From: Membranipora membranacea
Taxonomy: Eukaryota > Bryozoa > Gymnolaemata > Cheilostomatida > Membraniporidae
DNA: 64,000 bases
Assembly (NCBI GenBank): GCA_914767715.1
Contig: OU612073.1
Span: 11,162,001-11,226,000 of the forward strand
Reading direction: 5' to 3'
Positions 1 to 12,259 of this stretch are shown piece after piece. Numbering within the stretch: position 1 is the stretch's first letter; every line of letters starts with the position of its first letter. A program made the position numbers and the translations under genes. Under the pieces are notes generated by a model, which had not been told where the DNA came from, did no database searches, and saw only the letters and a list, made by a program, of their open reading frames with translations.

Positions 1-1
1 A

Positions 2-331
2 GACTGGGAAGAGCATAAAACAAATGAGAGTATAAGGGAGGAGGCCAAAATAGAAGCGATTGCAATAGGTATGAGGAGGAGACGTCTTCAATGGTATGGA
101 CATGTACACAGGAGAGATAGGGAGGAAGATATTAGAATGGTGGCTGAGATGAGAATACAGGGAAAGAGAACGAGAGGGAGGCTAAAGAAAAGATGGATGG
201 ATACAGCGAAGGATGACATGCTGAGATGGGGCCTCTCAGATGAAGATGTTGATGATAGAATCAGATGGCAATTTCTGATAAAACTTGGTGCCCTGCAGGA
301 CCGCCACCCATCCCGGAACACGGCGGACTAG
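2..331 (+). mobile_element. 3' end of a LINE-type reverse transcriptase ORF, truncated by the window edge
   Basis: An open frame enters from the left edge and ends at a TAG near 331. It contains RLQWYGHVHRRD, then a basic GKRTRGRLKKRWMD stretch and a final D-x-x-R-W motif. This arrangement (R-L-x-W-x-G-H-V, then G-R-x-K-x-x-W) is typical of the extreme C-terminus of non-LTR reverse transcriptases in many animal genomes. The ATG at 71 is internal and not a real start. Only the tail is visible, so activity cannot be judged. A related remnant lies at 24270-24450. Confidence 0.75.
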
Positions 332-1818
332 GTGAGAAAGGTGAGAAATCTTTGATTTGCCAAATAATACTGTTTCTGTTAGATCACTGATCAAGTTGCA
401 GCATAGATAGGTTACTGGTCATTTCTATCTAACACAATGGATCACTTCAGTTCAATTGATATGTTAAACAAGCTGTGTTGCAGGTCGTAGCTAACCTTGA
501 TTGGCGACTGTAAAATCATGAACCATCTGGTAAAATAATTCACCGCTGAGGATAACTTTGCCAACCACATGAAAGCAATTTGAAAAGGCATTGCTTTTTG
601 CCCATCATATATCTCAATACATGACTTGTTGAGGTTATATTGTATTAACTACTATAAAATGTCACAAAAGTTGTCATGACATAAAAATGAGAAGACAACT
701 TCTTCTCCTTCTTTCATTTGCTCCTCCCTTTTTTCTCTTTTCTACTCCACCTTTTCCCCAATCTCACCAAGAAGTTTATCCCCAAGCCCGCCGCCATACT
801 CACCACTATACTATCACGGATTGGCTGAATCTGCAAACGATGATAACATTATTTTTCAAGTGGAAAATCATCACCTAACTGTTATAAATGGCTGAATCAT
901 ACCAGTGATGATACTAATCTCCTTGATCATACCATGCTTGTGAGAGTGATTGCTCAATGAAAGCCTGGCTATTATATTAACATCAGTTTGTGGTAAGCCG
1001 TTAATGAGCCAAATAGAAATATTTCATATACCACATGGAAAAAAGCGCTAACAGGGAAACTATGAACAAGAATTAATAACAGATGTGTGATACTCCCTCC
1101 ATCCTACCTTGATGATTTCATTTGATTCTTTAATAGTGAATTTAAGGTGCTTGGCAGTTGCCACTTTCAGGTTTTATATATCTTATCATCATATTTTGTC
1201 AGCGCATTAATATTTTATGATAACCCTTTAATCCATTTTATTCATTTTATCAGCTCGAGGCTCATTTTTAGAATATCACTTTTGATTTAACATTTTATCT
1301 CATGTACATTACTAAACTGAACAATTTTATTAAGTTTTACCCAAATTAATTTTATTATTTTCATTATTATTATTAAATTACAATAATGAATATTATGTGC
1401 AAACAAATAAGATTTAATTAATTTCCCAGTCTTATGACCAATACAGAACCTTGTGATTATATCCAACAATGTTAACAAAAATGCAAATAGCTTGTAGTTT
1501 AATATTTTTGTATCATGGAGGCTGGGAAAAGAGTAATAATAAAGCATGCCATAGGTTGCGACAATGGTGAAATTGAGGGTATGGTTCAGCCTCCTCCGAT
1601 AATCTTTTATCATCAATGAAAGTGCTCTTTCACACAGTCAATACGACAATGATGATCACAGTCAGTCGTACAAGTTGTTTCACATGCATGAATACAATCA
1701 AAGTACTGAAACATGGAAATTGAAAGAAAAATAAGATTTTTATTTCAAACTATCCAAAAAAAGCGACATCCACAACTTTAAATGTCCCTATTAGTTTGGT
1801 CTGGACAAATTGGTTATT
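332..1818. other. intergenic stretch, nothing recognised
   Basis: AT-rich sequence after the LINE tail. The small open frames here (687-878 on plus, 1287-1616 on minus) have no domain, plausible splice partner or family resemblance. The pyrimidine-rich block at 700-770 gives a spurious Leu/Phe/Pro-rich peptide. Confidence 0.5.
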
Positions 1819-2960
1819 AGTCCGGTGGCAGCCCCCTCCTATCTTATCACTTCTATTTGCGGTGCGGTTTTTGATGTCTAAGATTTGTCAGTTTCTGGTG
1901 CAGTTTGTCACGCTGATCGCAATGGTAATATTGTACCTCACACAAAGTTGCACAATACTCAGCTTATTGCCAAAAACACTGCCAGTAAAATGGAAAGTGA
2001 TTAAAAAATGATGATATGGTTTCAAAACATCCAAAATCTGAAAGAGCATGTCATAATTAGTGGATCTACAACTTTACATGGGTCAGCTATCATCAATAGC
2101 CGAGCTGCGGCAAACAACGGTCGCTATACCCCCCATATCACCTGTGTATAACTATCATTAAAGCGAAACAATTATGCTGCTGCCTAAAAAACAGGCTTCG
2201 GATGTTCGTATTGATCTGATCTTTTTATGGTGATTTTGTATTGACCCCCCCCCCCACCATCGTATAACACCAGTGCTTAATGCTCTGAGTGTGTTGTTTT
2301 TCTAATAGTGTGTATTTTTAGGTTTCCTTTATAGTATCATAAAAATCGTCTTTCTAAAGTTTATATGGTGTGTAAAGCAAAAATAAATCAAGTGTCATCA
2401 AAAAGGTGCGTAATGCGAGAAAAAATATTTTCATCATTGATGCGGTCAATAAAAAATCAGATCGAAGTCTGTTTTCGAGGTGACTGCAAAATTGAAAAAG
2501 TACGGTCCTTTCAATGATAGTTATATTCAAATGATATAAGAGGGTATTGCAACCGTTGTTGGCCACATCTCTTTTGAAACCATTGTATCATTTTTTTATC
2601 GCTTTCCCTTTTTTTGTGGTGTTATCACTTTTTATAAGGTTGGTCATTCACTCATTATTTGAGAGGCCATGGTGATATAATACAAAAACTGACCAAGGTA
2701 TGTTTGAATCTGATTGCAGAGTTTGAGTAGCCAAACTTATAAGGTGAGCACAGGACAGACCTTTGAAATTTCAAAAAAACAGCGATTTTGGCCATTTCTG
2801 GCAGCATTTTTTGCAATCAACTGTCTAATGTGCAACTTTGTGTAAGGTACATCATCACCATTGCGACCGCCTCGAAAAATTACACCAAATTTATCCATCC
2901 AGTTTCGTAAATGAGGTTGCGTATCCAGCCGCATTTTAGGTAGCTTGCCACTGGACTAAA
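1819..2960. mobile_element. non-autonomous DNA transposon with long terminal inverted repeats (foldback type)
   Basis: The ends are inverted copies: AGTCCGGTGGCA at about 1820 and TGCCACTGGACT at about 2948, one mismatch in 12. Similarity continues inwards for roughly 190 bases. For example, the left arm near 1930-1955 reads as the reverse complement of GTGCAACTTTGTGTAAGGTAC in the right arm near 2830. The middle (2020-2750) is AT-rich, carries a C-run near 2245 and has no credible transposase. The element is about 1.14 kb. I could not fix a target duplication with confidence. Confidence 0.65.
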
Positions 2961-3481
2961 AAGCTGCCAGATTTTATAGCTTTATTATATATATCCTGTC
3001 ACAAAAGTTTATACTGATGGAATATCTCCACAAATAGCCACGCTATGTATTTTACCACTGATCCATAGATTTGTATCAGTGGTATGACTCGCAATTAATT
3101 CGGATTTTCAGAGTTGTGCCCCTTTGAAGATCAACCTCGATGGGTATTTCTTAGGCTAGCAACAGTTCAATCCTGCCTACTGCTACTTCTGCGACTATTA
3201 TACAGTGTGATAGTTTGCTGTAGGTGATGCATGCAGGTGGCGATATTCAAAACATAAGGTAGTTAATTATTTATTTATTTGTTTAAAGAGGTTTTTTGAA
3301 AAGTTTAAAGATAGCAGAGTCAGAGTAATAACTTGTTGACCTCTAACACACAACGTAATACAAAAAAAGAGGTTACATAAATAAATGATGAAGTTCTAAA
3401 AATGGAAAGGTAAGTTCATTAAAATCATAAGCATTCTTGCTATCAAAGAATAGAATTATATATAATACATTTTGCTAAAAC

Positions 3482-3491
3482 TTTATTTATT
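3482..3491 (-). terminator. overlapping polyadenylation signals of the collagen gene
   Basis: Read on the minus strand, AATAAATAAA lies about 50 bases past the collagen stop codon at 3541. This is a standard position for a 3' processing signal in a short 3' UTR. Confidence 0.5.
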
Positions 3492-3540
3492 TTCTTCCTT
3501 GTGGAGCCAATCCAGACCTTCCAGCCGCAGGCTGTGCATC

Positions 3541-6500
3541 CTATCCAGACGATGCAGCCGCTCCAGCCGCTCCAGCCGCACCAGCTGCACCAGCCGCTCC
3601 AGGCGTTCCAGCCGCTCCAGCCGCTCCAGCTGCTCCAGCCGCTCCAGCTGGTCCCGCCGCTCCAGCCACTCCAGCCGGTCCCGCCACTCCAGCCGCACCA
3701 GCCGTACCAGCCGTTCCAGGCGCTCCAGCCGGTCCCGCAGCTCCAGCCGCTCCAGCTGCTCCAGCAGCTCCAGCCGGTCCCGCCGCACCAACCGCTCCAG
3801 TAGGTCCCGCCACTCCAGCCGCTCCAGCCGGTCCCGCCACTCCAGCCGGTCCCGCCGCTCCAGCAACTCCAGCTGCTCCAGCCGGTCCAGCCACTCCAGC
3901 CACTCCATCTTGTCCATTTTGCCCATTAACTCCAGCTGCTCCATTCTGCCCATTGGCTCCAGCCGCTCCAGCCGCTCCAGCTGCTCCATTCTGCCCATTG
4001 GCTCCAGCCGTTCCATCTTGCCCATCAGCTCCAGCTGCGCCAGGCGTTCCAGCTGTACCAGGTACTCCGGGCAGTCCATGGAATCCATTATTTCCTGGTA
4101 ATCCAGGCTGGCCGAAAGATCCAGGGGCTCCTGCTTGTCCTGGTAAACCAGGTATTCCATTTGAACCAGGTTGTCCAGTCAATCCCTCAGAACCTCTTGC
4201 TCCAGGTGAACCTTGAATACCACTATCTCCTTTTCTTCCTTCAGCCCCTGGCAGGCCATTAAAGCCTGGGTTTCCAGGAATTCCATTAGTTCCTGGAGCA
4301 CCAATAGTTGCGATTCCTGCCACTCCTCTATCACCTTTTGTGCCTGATCTACCGCCGATACCTAAAACCATTATTGAACACCATAAATACGGAATTTTCA
4401 TCTACCAGGCCATGGATAAAATGCTTCTATATTATTTTAATACTGCTAAATTTAGTGATTGTGCACTGCCCAAAAGATAAAATTGGAATATTCCGAGGTG
4501 ATAGGATAGGGATAGCTCCCTGGGTGCTGACTAAATGGATGTAAAGTCAGCTTTTCACTATTGGCAATCCGACAATATCTCATCATTGTATTGTCCATGA
4601 TCTTACAGTTGCACTGTTAGGTCATTGCGGTGAATTTCAAGCGTATTTCCTATATGGCAGTTGGCTTAACAGAAGTCTATACATTTACATTTCTCATTGG
4701 ATTAGCAAAAAACTTCTAGTGAGCAATAATGCAGAATGAGAAAGTCCCAATTAAGGTGAAAACTTAAATCTCATGAGAGCTTTCAAGTGATGTATATATC
4801 AGAAATGATGACTTATGACAAAAAAAGACTCAACTCACCAGGCAATCCTCTGGAGCCTGGAGCCCCATTTGCCCCTCTTTGTCCTTTTATTCCTGGAGGA
4901 CCTACGACAGGGTGTAATTCTCCGCTAAAGCTTGTTTCTCCTGTAATGTAATATAAAACAGGATGGATTGTATAATGGAAGAAAGAGGCTTCGGCAAAAT
5001 ACTGATATAATGGTAAAGATATTAAATATAAAATGATATATGATATAACTTCAGTTTTTTTTACCAAAGGAATATGAGGTTTTTATTTTCACATGTCAGC
5101 CCTTACCCTTTGCACCATCAGATCCACGAGGGCCTGGAGGACCTGGAGGACCAGGAGGACAGGCACAACTTCCTCTACCATTACGTCTTTGAGCTTCTCT
5201 CTGTCTTGATCTCGTATTACTATTTGCTTGTTGTTGTGAAGGTCGCCTCGTTACCCTGCCTTGTTGCCCTGCTGCTCTGTTCTGAGTTCTTGCTGGTATG
5301 TTCTGGGACCTTGGTGGTATGTTCTGGGACCTTGGTGGTATGTTCTGGGTCCTTGTCATCAAGCCATTAAAAACTACAGAAAATATTGGTACTACAGATA
5401 TACAGCTTGACCCACTTATGTATTGAAGAGTTGTCATGATAAATGATTTTTGAAAATGTCTACCGCTAGATCCTAAACATTGCAATATCCATTTTGTGAA
5501 CTCGATATTGCAGTTGGAAAATGCACTAGATAGAACTGAGGCTAAAAGCAACTAAATATAAGTTTTACTTACGTTGCCTTTTATGAATCGTCTTTATGTA
5601 GCCATCATCTAGATTTGTTTCCACAGCTGATAGAGTCTTGCCAAGCTCCTCTTTTACTACCTCAAATTGCTGGAAAATATTTTGATATTTCAATATATAC
5701 TGTGTTTATGTTTATGATTGTTTTGTCTATCGTTTAGAGTTTTATTTTTTGTTTTTGTTACAACGTTGCCATGGTATTCTTCCCAACATCTAGACTCACT
5801 CAATAAAATAGAATGGTACAAAATTAGTACTGAATAAAATATGTTGAGTTGAGGGGATTGACTCTTAAGAACCACATATAGCCAGAACTGATACTGCGAT
5901 CTCTCCTTCATTCACACAGGCTAAGTTCATTATCCTCTGCTGATCTTAAATCTGTGCAATGTGATTGTGTCAGGAGTTGTCTATCATAATAGGGGGCGCT
6001 TATCAGATGACACCATAAATTTGCACTTTTTCATGGGAGCAGATCACATTTTATGGTCTGATAGCCTAGGTAATTATCATAGAAACCATAAGCATGCGTA
6101 TTCATATGCGTCTGACGTTGACCTACGTTATGGGAACAAAATTGACATAAAAATCAATACGATATTTTTTATATAATGTCATATACTAAATATATCATTA
6201 AAATAAAGGGAAATAATGATGATGATAAATTCCAATTTCAATAACTTATATATATGTAATTTTTTTGCAAAATAAATTTTGTGTTTATTTTATGGCACCT
6301 TCCATCCTGACACTGAATTTCAATAAACTTGTTAAGATTTCTATGTTTAGATATATTGTTTTTTAATTTTAATTATAACAGAATTTAAGACTTTTTCTTT
6401 CAGCATAAAGATTAAATTTTTCAATAACTTAATATATTGGTTAAATTCTGTAATCTGTAATTCTGTCATCTGTAAATGATCAAGGGAGATAACTCGGAAA

Positions 6501-6701
6501 AACATAACCCCATTCGACAGCCAACTGCTCACTAACCTGTTGTAAAGTGTTTTGTTTTTCTCTTGCCTCTCTTTCTCTGGTTGTCAAATACATCCCAACT
6601 CCAATGGTGCAAAGATGAAACATAAAGCTGAGAAGAAACAGCACGCCTGTTGTGCTGGGTCTAACAATGCTCTCATTATCCTTGTTACCTTTTGGTTCCA
6701 T
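3541..6701 (-). CDS. type II transmembrane collagen-like protein, 5 exons, 483 aa
   Basis: Exons (minus strand): 6701-6537, 5669-5573, 5373-5107, 4940-4839, 4361-3541. Intron phases are 0,1,1,1, all sites are GT-AG, and the total is 484 codons with stop. Residues 1-19 are polar (starts MEPKGNKDNE) and 20-41 form one hydrophobic helix. A charged stem follows (REREAREK), then a basic linker holding a 7-residue repeat (RSQNIPP) and possible furin-like sites. A CAC pair comes just before PPGPPGPPGP and then about 300 residues of Gly-X-Y. The last third is mostly Gly-Ala-Ala and Gly-Pro-Ala triplets and ends without a globular C-terminal domain. By analogy to known membrane collagens (type XIII/XXV, scavenger-type) it should sit in the plasma membrane with the triple helix outside and trimerise, and it may be shed. 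Start: the ATG at 6701 lies just after a good acceptor (TTTGCAG), so a non-coding first exon upstream is likely. Confidence 0.82.
3545..3905 (-). repeat. coding minisatellite of GGN-GCN-GCN triplets in the last collagen exon
   Basis: Runs of a 9-base unit (in minus-strand sense, roughly GCTGGAGCG with variants) encode Gly-Ala-Ala and Gly-Pro-Ala. The repeat keeps other frames open too, giving Ser/Arg-rich and Pro/Gln/Leu-rich shadow peptides on the opposite strand and a Leu/Arg-rich one in another minus frame. These are by-products. Such a tract should vary in length between alleles. Confidence 0.8.
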
Positions 6702-9545
6702 GATCAATATACTCTGCAAATGCGTGAAAATCAGGATGTGAAAACAATGATGTCGATTAAATAAGTTCATTTTGTCTTCAATTCAATGCTTGATTCATTT
6801 TTTTACACATGAGGGTCCAGCTAAGGCGAAAAGAAGACAAAATAAGAGGACAGAATACTGTAGATAAATAATTGCTACGTCATAAATAGAGTTCTCACGT
6901 ACACTACTTTACCACTTACAATATAATATATAAAGTATCATTCATATATGGTTGTGAGATCAGGCTACTGATCATCACTTTACTTTGCTTTACTGAGTGA
7001 TATGCTTCCAAGATTGCATAGGTAATCCTCAAATTGCGTGAACTTTTTTGTCAATTCAATTTAAATTCATTGAATTCGATCTAATAGCAAATTCAATTTA
7101 ATATTGTTATGTTATGCTGTGTGTACTGCTGGATGTTAATCATAAAGTAAATCCAAATAGATTTTTCAAACAAAATTTTCTAATGTGCCATCATAAGGCT
7201 AGTTCTTATTTTTAGTTAATATTTTGATGGACACAATGAAACATAAATTATAATCAACGAGAAACTCTATTGAAACTACTTTCAAAACACGATAAAAATA
7301 ACTAACCTGCCAGATGATAAGAATGTTAAACCAATTATAGGTACTAGTAGAGCACCAGAAACAAGGCTATATCCAACAATTAATTTAATCGTTATTTGGT
7401 TGCAGTCATAAAATCCGCTTGAATGATATACTGGCTGGCTTGACAATGCTAATAAATACTAATAAACTAGCAAAATTTAGCAAATTTATGTTGATTTATG
7501 ATCCCAATAATGACAGATTTAACCTTTTCAGAGCTCATCCTTAGGAGAATAGTTGGCACTCAATAAGCGGAACGGTTTATGTCGAGCAGCAGTATAAAGT
7601 AAAATACTCACCTATCATCTAACCGAGCTACTTTGATGTTCGCTGTAAAATAGTTCCGCTACTCAAGACTGCAAATGATAAAACGAAAGGGAAAAAATTT
7701 GTGTTAAAAAATGTAAACGAAGTTGGGTTTATGAGAGCCATAGGTGACGAGAAAGCCTTCACAGAGAAAGATTTTCGCAATCAAGAAGTAAGAGGTATCA
7801 GCCACTACTTTCATTAATATGGCAATGCAAAGAGGTTATTGTCCACTGTATTGTAAAGTTACTCACCTATTTCAGATTCAAAGCGGAAATTCTGCTTATC
7901 TTTTTACTGCTACGAGTATTTTTATTCAAAGCTGCTAGTGTAGAGCATGAATATCTAGAAATTAATATAACAATTCAAGCCTAAACTAGAATCCATAGAA
8001 TTTCGTTGTTCAAACCTACAGCCTGCCAGCCAGTTCTGCTATCTTACAGTGAATATAAATCTGCATCGGTGGACTATATATACGCAATGCTGCAAGGCAC
8101 CAAAGTCATTAAACCACATACTTGTTAATATCCAAACCACAACCTTCGGGAGGGCGATCGAAGTCGTTCACCCCATCCACATACCATTTAGGGGTGGCTG
8201 TGATCAGAACTCATAGTGTAATGGGGTGGGTCATAGTGTAATTGTATGCTTGGCAATTAAAAAAATAGCCCATCTAATCAAAAATTAACTGAATATGGGT
8301 ATTTTCTAACAGTTAATTTGTTTTCACCTATGAGCCCAACCCAAAGACAAATTATGACACAGAGTGTTGATAAAAGATTTCTGAGATAAAAAATAGCCGC
8401 AAAATAGACATCAAACTCTTGTCACATTGAAATCTATGCTTTTCTCACCATAATATTGAGATTATGAAGGATGATAAAAGTTTTGAATGCACATTTATTT
8501 GGGATTAAGTGAAAGTTAGTTAGTATTTGCTAATTTTCTAACTTATTGTGATCAGAAGGTAGGGGCGCTATCAAGTTTCACCTGAAGTGCATAAAGCACT
8601 TTTTTTTTCGTGGGTGATTTTTGGGTGTGCCCAAGATCCTTCACCGATTTATGTGTCTTGTTCTGCGTCACTATCCTATGGTAAAGGATATTCTGGTTGG
8701 TATTAAACCAATCTCCTTCAACTTGATTTATCCAGCACTCAGTACTGTAGCTTTTTAAATCGAAAATTGAATCCAAGCATTCCCTTATTCTTGAAGCAGC
8801 GCAACTGAACCTGTTTTTGTGCTGAAATTTAATTCATACCTGACAAAGAATACAGAAAGTATTGCATGCAGCTCAAGAAAATAGTCATACTCAGTTCCCA
8901 TCATGATTGCAAAATTCAAAGCACCTGACTTTAGAAACCATAATGAAATCAATAATTAGTTTTGATATGATTATAAAATGAAGAGTTGTCTTTACCAGGG
9001 AGTTTGATCCCAAACTCCCTGTCTCCACAGTGCTATATTACACACCTAAATCAGAGTTGCTCTCGCTTACACTAAAATGGAAATTTAAAAAAAATAATAT
9101 ACATAGTTAGCATTTCTATTACAAACAGATGAAGCGGTTGGCCTAGTGATAAGATTCAGGACGGTCAATCACTAGACCTGGGTTTCAACCCAGATCTGGG
9201 ATATGATTTGATTAACATGCAGTATAAATTAATAGTAATTAGTTGTATGGCCGGTCTAACTTATTAGGCCTGAGGGAGAGGGTTTTATCAAAGCTTTGAC
9301 CCGACCAACCCAGATATCAAACTCGGGGTAGAAACCCGAATCTGCCGGTGCAGATCTATCACCGTTCCATCCCTATATTCATATTTTTGTAACCAAATCA
9401 ATCCTACCTCAAAAAGAGCCTCTGGCATCGCATTTGTTGTTTTCTGCTTACTTTTACCACATAATTTATGCTGCCACGCTTTCAATATCCTACTTATAAT
9501 TTAGTGATTATTAACCTTCACCTTAATGTTTATATTCAAGTCGTT
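6702..9545. other. intergenic stretch upstream of the collagen gene
   Basis: Probably holds the collagen promoter and a non-coding first exon, whose position I cannot fix. A minus-strand open stretch ending at a GT donor near 7307 encodes a hydrophobic segment (IKLIVGYSLVSGALLVP) and could be an orphan exon. Its phase does not join to the collagen exon. At 9128-9200 there is a tRNA-like arrangement (box-A-like TGGCCTAGTGATAAG, box-B-like GGTTTCAACCC) that may be a SINE head. Otherwise nothing recognised. Confidence 0.4.
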
Positions 9546-9548
9546 TTT

Positions 9549-9722
9549 TCTATGTATGTATGTATGTATGTATGTATGTATGTATGTATGTATGTATGTA
9601 TGTATGTACGTACGTACGTACGTACGTACGTACGTACGTATGTATGTATGTATGTATGTATGTATGTATGCGTGTATGTATGTGTGTATGTGTGTATGTG
9701 TGTATGTGTGTATATGTGTATA
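9549..9722. repeat. (TATG)n / (TACG)n / (TGTG)n compound microsatellite
   Basis: About 14 TATG units are followed by eight to nine TACG units (about 9606-9640), more TATG units and then TGTGTATG units. The central TACG block is self-complementary and rich in CpG. Open frames here (Tyr/Val/Cys-rich or His/Thr/Tyr-rich) are repeat artefacts on both strands. Confidence 0.95.
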
Positions 9723-9763
9723 TTTGATCATAATCAGTCGATAAAGTCACTATGGGTCTAAGG

Positions 9764-10966
9764 CATGCATGTCCAACCTTTTTCGGATTTGGCCATTTTT
9801 GTTGAGAAGCATACCATTTGGCCGCATCACATTCTTTGGCAAATTTTACTTAAGATACAGAGTGGGGAATATCCAGGCCTGTATTCATGAATTTTAAAGT
9901 TGTAGGGCCAGGCAGAACGAGTGCCTTCACGGTAGTGGGTATTGGGCCTCCCCCAGGGAATTTTTTGAAAAATAGAGGATGTTTTTAGGCATTCCAACCC
10001 TATTCGGGAAGAAAAATAGCAAGCAATCGGCCACAGGAATCTGTATGTAACAGCAGAATTTGAGAGACATCAAACCTGAGCCCAGTGTTTCATATTTTGA
10101 ATTGAAGAATTCAGTGAGCTTCTTGGGGAAGGTGGTCGATGGCTGACAGCAAATTTGGATAGCAATTGAAAAGATTGCATGGGAGACTTATGAGGGGGGG
10201 GGGGGGAACCAGAGCTCGGGTTAACTGGTTACAGTAAAAAAAAGTGATTTTTGTAGATTATCCGTGAATGGAATAATGAGAAAAGTTTGGTGCGAGCAAT
10301 CTTTTGTCAAAATTTTAATTTTAATGACCATCACAGAGTAATGAGAACACTTTAAAGCAGAAAACTGTTGGATGTGACGCAGGAACTTGGCGACAGTCAA
10401 ACTTCACAAGTTCAAACCCCAGGCCTCTATGAAACCAATTTAAAACATGTAATGTTAAGAGGCTGTGCTTTCAACCCATATTGGCACTGAGGTAAGATTT
10501 GAGGCAGGCCATAGTGAAGAAGGATCACCCACATGCCTTGGTTTTAAATTTGTTATATTTATCATTTATCATTATAAAATATTGAAATTTGCCAATGAAA
10601 ATGGTTGTATTAGTATAATACCTTCATAATCCTACCAATAACCGCAACAAACCCTCTTAACACATGTTTATGAGCACTATAAATAGAGTCAATTATTGCA
10701 AGTTTAGGTTGTCTTTTCCTAAGTTTGCCCGCTAACCTACCAATGAATACACCCAATTTACTACCATAGAGAAACAATCGGACTTTTCTATGTGTCCTCG
10801 CTGGAACATCAGTTGTAACAGAATACTGCAGGATTTCATTTTTATTTTTTATTTTTGAAAAAGACGAGAAGATGTGTCTCAATTTTTTTTGGTAAGGGTG
10901 CATTTGGTCGAACAAAATGACCAATTTGGCCGGAATGGCCAATTTGGCCAAGGTTGAGCATGGCTG
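9764..10966. mobile_element. hAT-like non-autonomous DNA transposon, about 1.2 kb
   Basis: The left end reads CATGCATGTCCAACC. The right end, as reverse complement, reads CAGCCATGCTCAACC: both start with CA and share CATG-N2-CAACC. TTTGGCC motifs follow at both ends. Flanking octamers GTCTAAGG and GTATACGG match at 6 of 8, consistent with an eroded 8-bp hAT target duplication. Inside are a G-run (about 10194) and one minus-strand open frame (10610-10951) of unknown meaning. No transposase was recognised. Confidence 0.55.
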
Positions 10967-11852
10967 GTATACGGAGCTCTCTTATATTTGACTTAAATTA
11001 TCTGACAGTGATAAGTAGCTAAATTACATTCAAAAACATAATTCATAACTTATTTATAAAATAACTTTGATACATAAAAAAAGGATTGGGTTATAGCGTA
11101 CAGGGACACCTACTTTGTCTGGGTCTTACCCTCACTCACTCTTGGAGAAAAACTGCATCATCATCTCCGGGCCCCTGTGTTTCACTGCGAAGCAAGTTTG
11201 GAAAAAGGACATTCCAGACTTACAGCAAATGATGCTATCTATCAGGGAAGCAGAGGCAAGTACTCTCTGATTTGGTATCAATACCAGGCCAGGACGGCTA
11301 ACAGAAACCTGACTTGCACCTTGGGACCGAAACCATTTTAAAAATTGTCTTTCTGTTACTGTCTCCTCTCACAGACCGAATACTGTAGCTGTGTACCTGT
11401 AAAATTAAGGATTTAATAGAGTGTGTTGTTTTTTATTATCAGATTGCCTGAATGAAATGAAAAACACACAAGCTCAATCAATCAGCCTATAGCCAGCAGT
11501 TACTTTATCAAGTCAAGTCTTGTCCTGTCACATTGACTGTCATTTGGTTTTGTCCGACCCAAGGCATTCCCTTCATCACCCCACAAATAACAATGTTACA
11601 ATGCATTGAGACAGTGTGGGACATATGTCTCCCCTCCCCCTCCCCACGTTGTATGACATCAACAACTGTGTCATCTCATCTTTTCTCAATGGAGTGTAAC
11701 TCCCTGTTTTGATTATTATTTTTGTAATTTCAACCTTGACATACTACACCTCTTGCCTTGATCGATCAAAGCTAGGTTCCATGCCCTCACTGTTACCATG
11801 TAACCATAAACCATATACTTGTGATGATTAATTGCTTGTTGATAAATATGTG
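10967..11852. other. intergenic, nothing recognised
   Basis: No supported gene. Mixed AT-rich sequence with a C-rich patch near 11630. Confidence 0.4.
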
Positions 11853-11860
11853 TTATGATC

Positions 11861-12259
11861 CAGGGCTCTCAACCTGGGAGGATCCAAAACCTGAGTTTTG
11901 CTGATACCGTGTTGCACATGGCATTTCAAAGGCGTGAAACGCCCTGTGCGCAAACAGCTTGAGTTTTAGAGCTCTGTTAGCCTCCTCAATTGGCCGGGCC
12001 ACCAAAGCCTAGAAAGCAATTCAGGCCTCTGCATATGAATAACATTGGGTTTTTAGAGTTGTTAGCAGATCATCGATATAGAATCACAACATAAAATTGT
12101 TTTTTTTATAATATTATAACTAGGCCACACTGAGAGGAATTCCCCAACTTCGATGAACATGATGCAAGATCTGAGTTTTTAGCTAATATCCTAAAATCCC
12201 CCGAGTTGAACCCAAAAACCTGAGTAACTCGGGCTAAATCTGAGTGGTTGAGAGCCCTG
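11861..12259. mobile_element. hAT-type MITE, 399 bp, with perfect TIR and target duplication
   Basis: The 14-bp terminal inverted repeats are perfect: CAGGGCTCTCAACC at the left and GGTTGAGAGCCCTG at the right. They are flanked by an identical 8-bp duplication TTATGATC at 11853-11860 and 12260-12267. An 8-bp duplication with a CAGGG start is the hallmark of hAT elements. No transposase frame, so non-autonomous. The intact duplication implies a fairly recent insertion. Confidence 0.9.

Noticed and set aside
687-878. Signal-peptide-like Leu/Phe-rich frame
   Set aside because: Arises from a pyrimidine tract. No downstream domain or splice partner.
3472-4160. Long Ser/Arg-rich plus-strand frame and Leu/Arg-rich minus frame over the collagen exon
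   Set aside because: Both are shadows of the 9-base Gly-Ala-Ala coding repeat. The collagen frame has Gly at every third residue, correct splice phases and a polyadenylation signal.
7307-7450. Hydrophobic minus-strand segment ending at a GT donor
   Set aside because: Would leave phase 2, which does not join the collagen exon in frame. No partner exon found, so not called as a gene.
9468-9761. Tyr/Val/Cys- and His/Thr-rich frames on both strands
   Set aside because: Products of the (TATG)n satellite. Open in several frames without any start context or domain.
10610-10951. 113-aa minus-strand open frame
   Set aside because: Lies within a hAT-like non-autonomous element. No transposase motif recognised and the N-terminus is formed by the terminal repeat.
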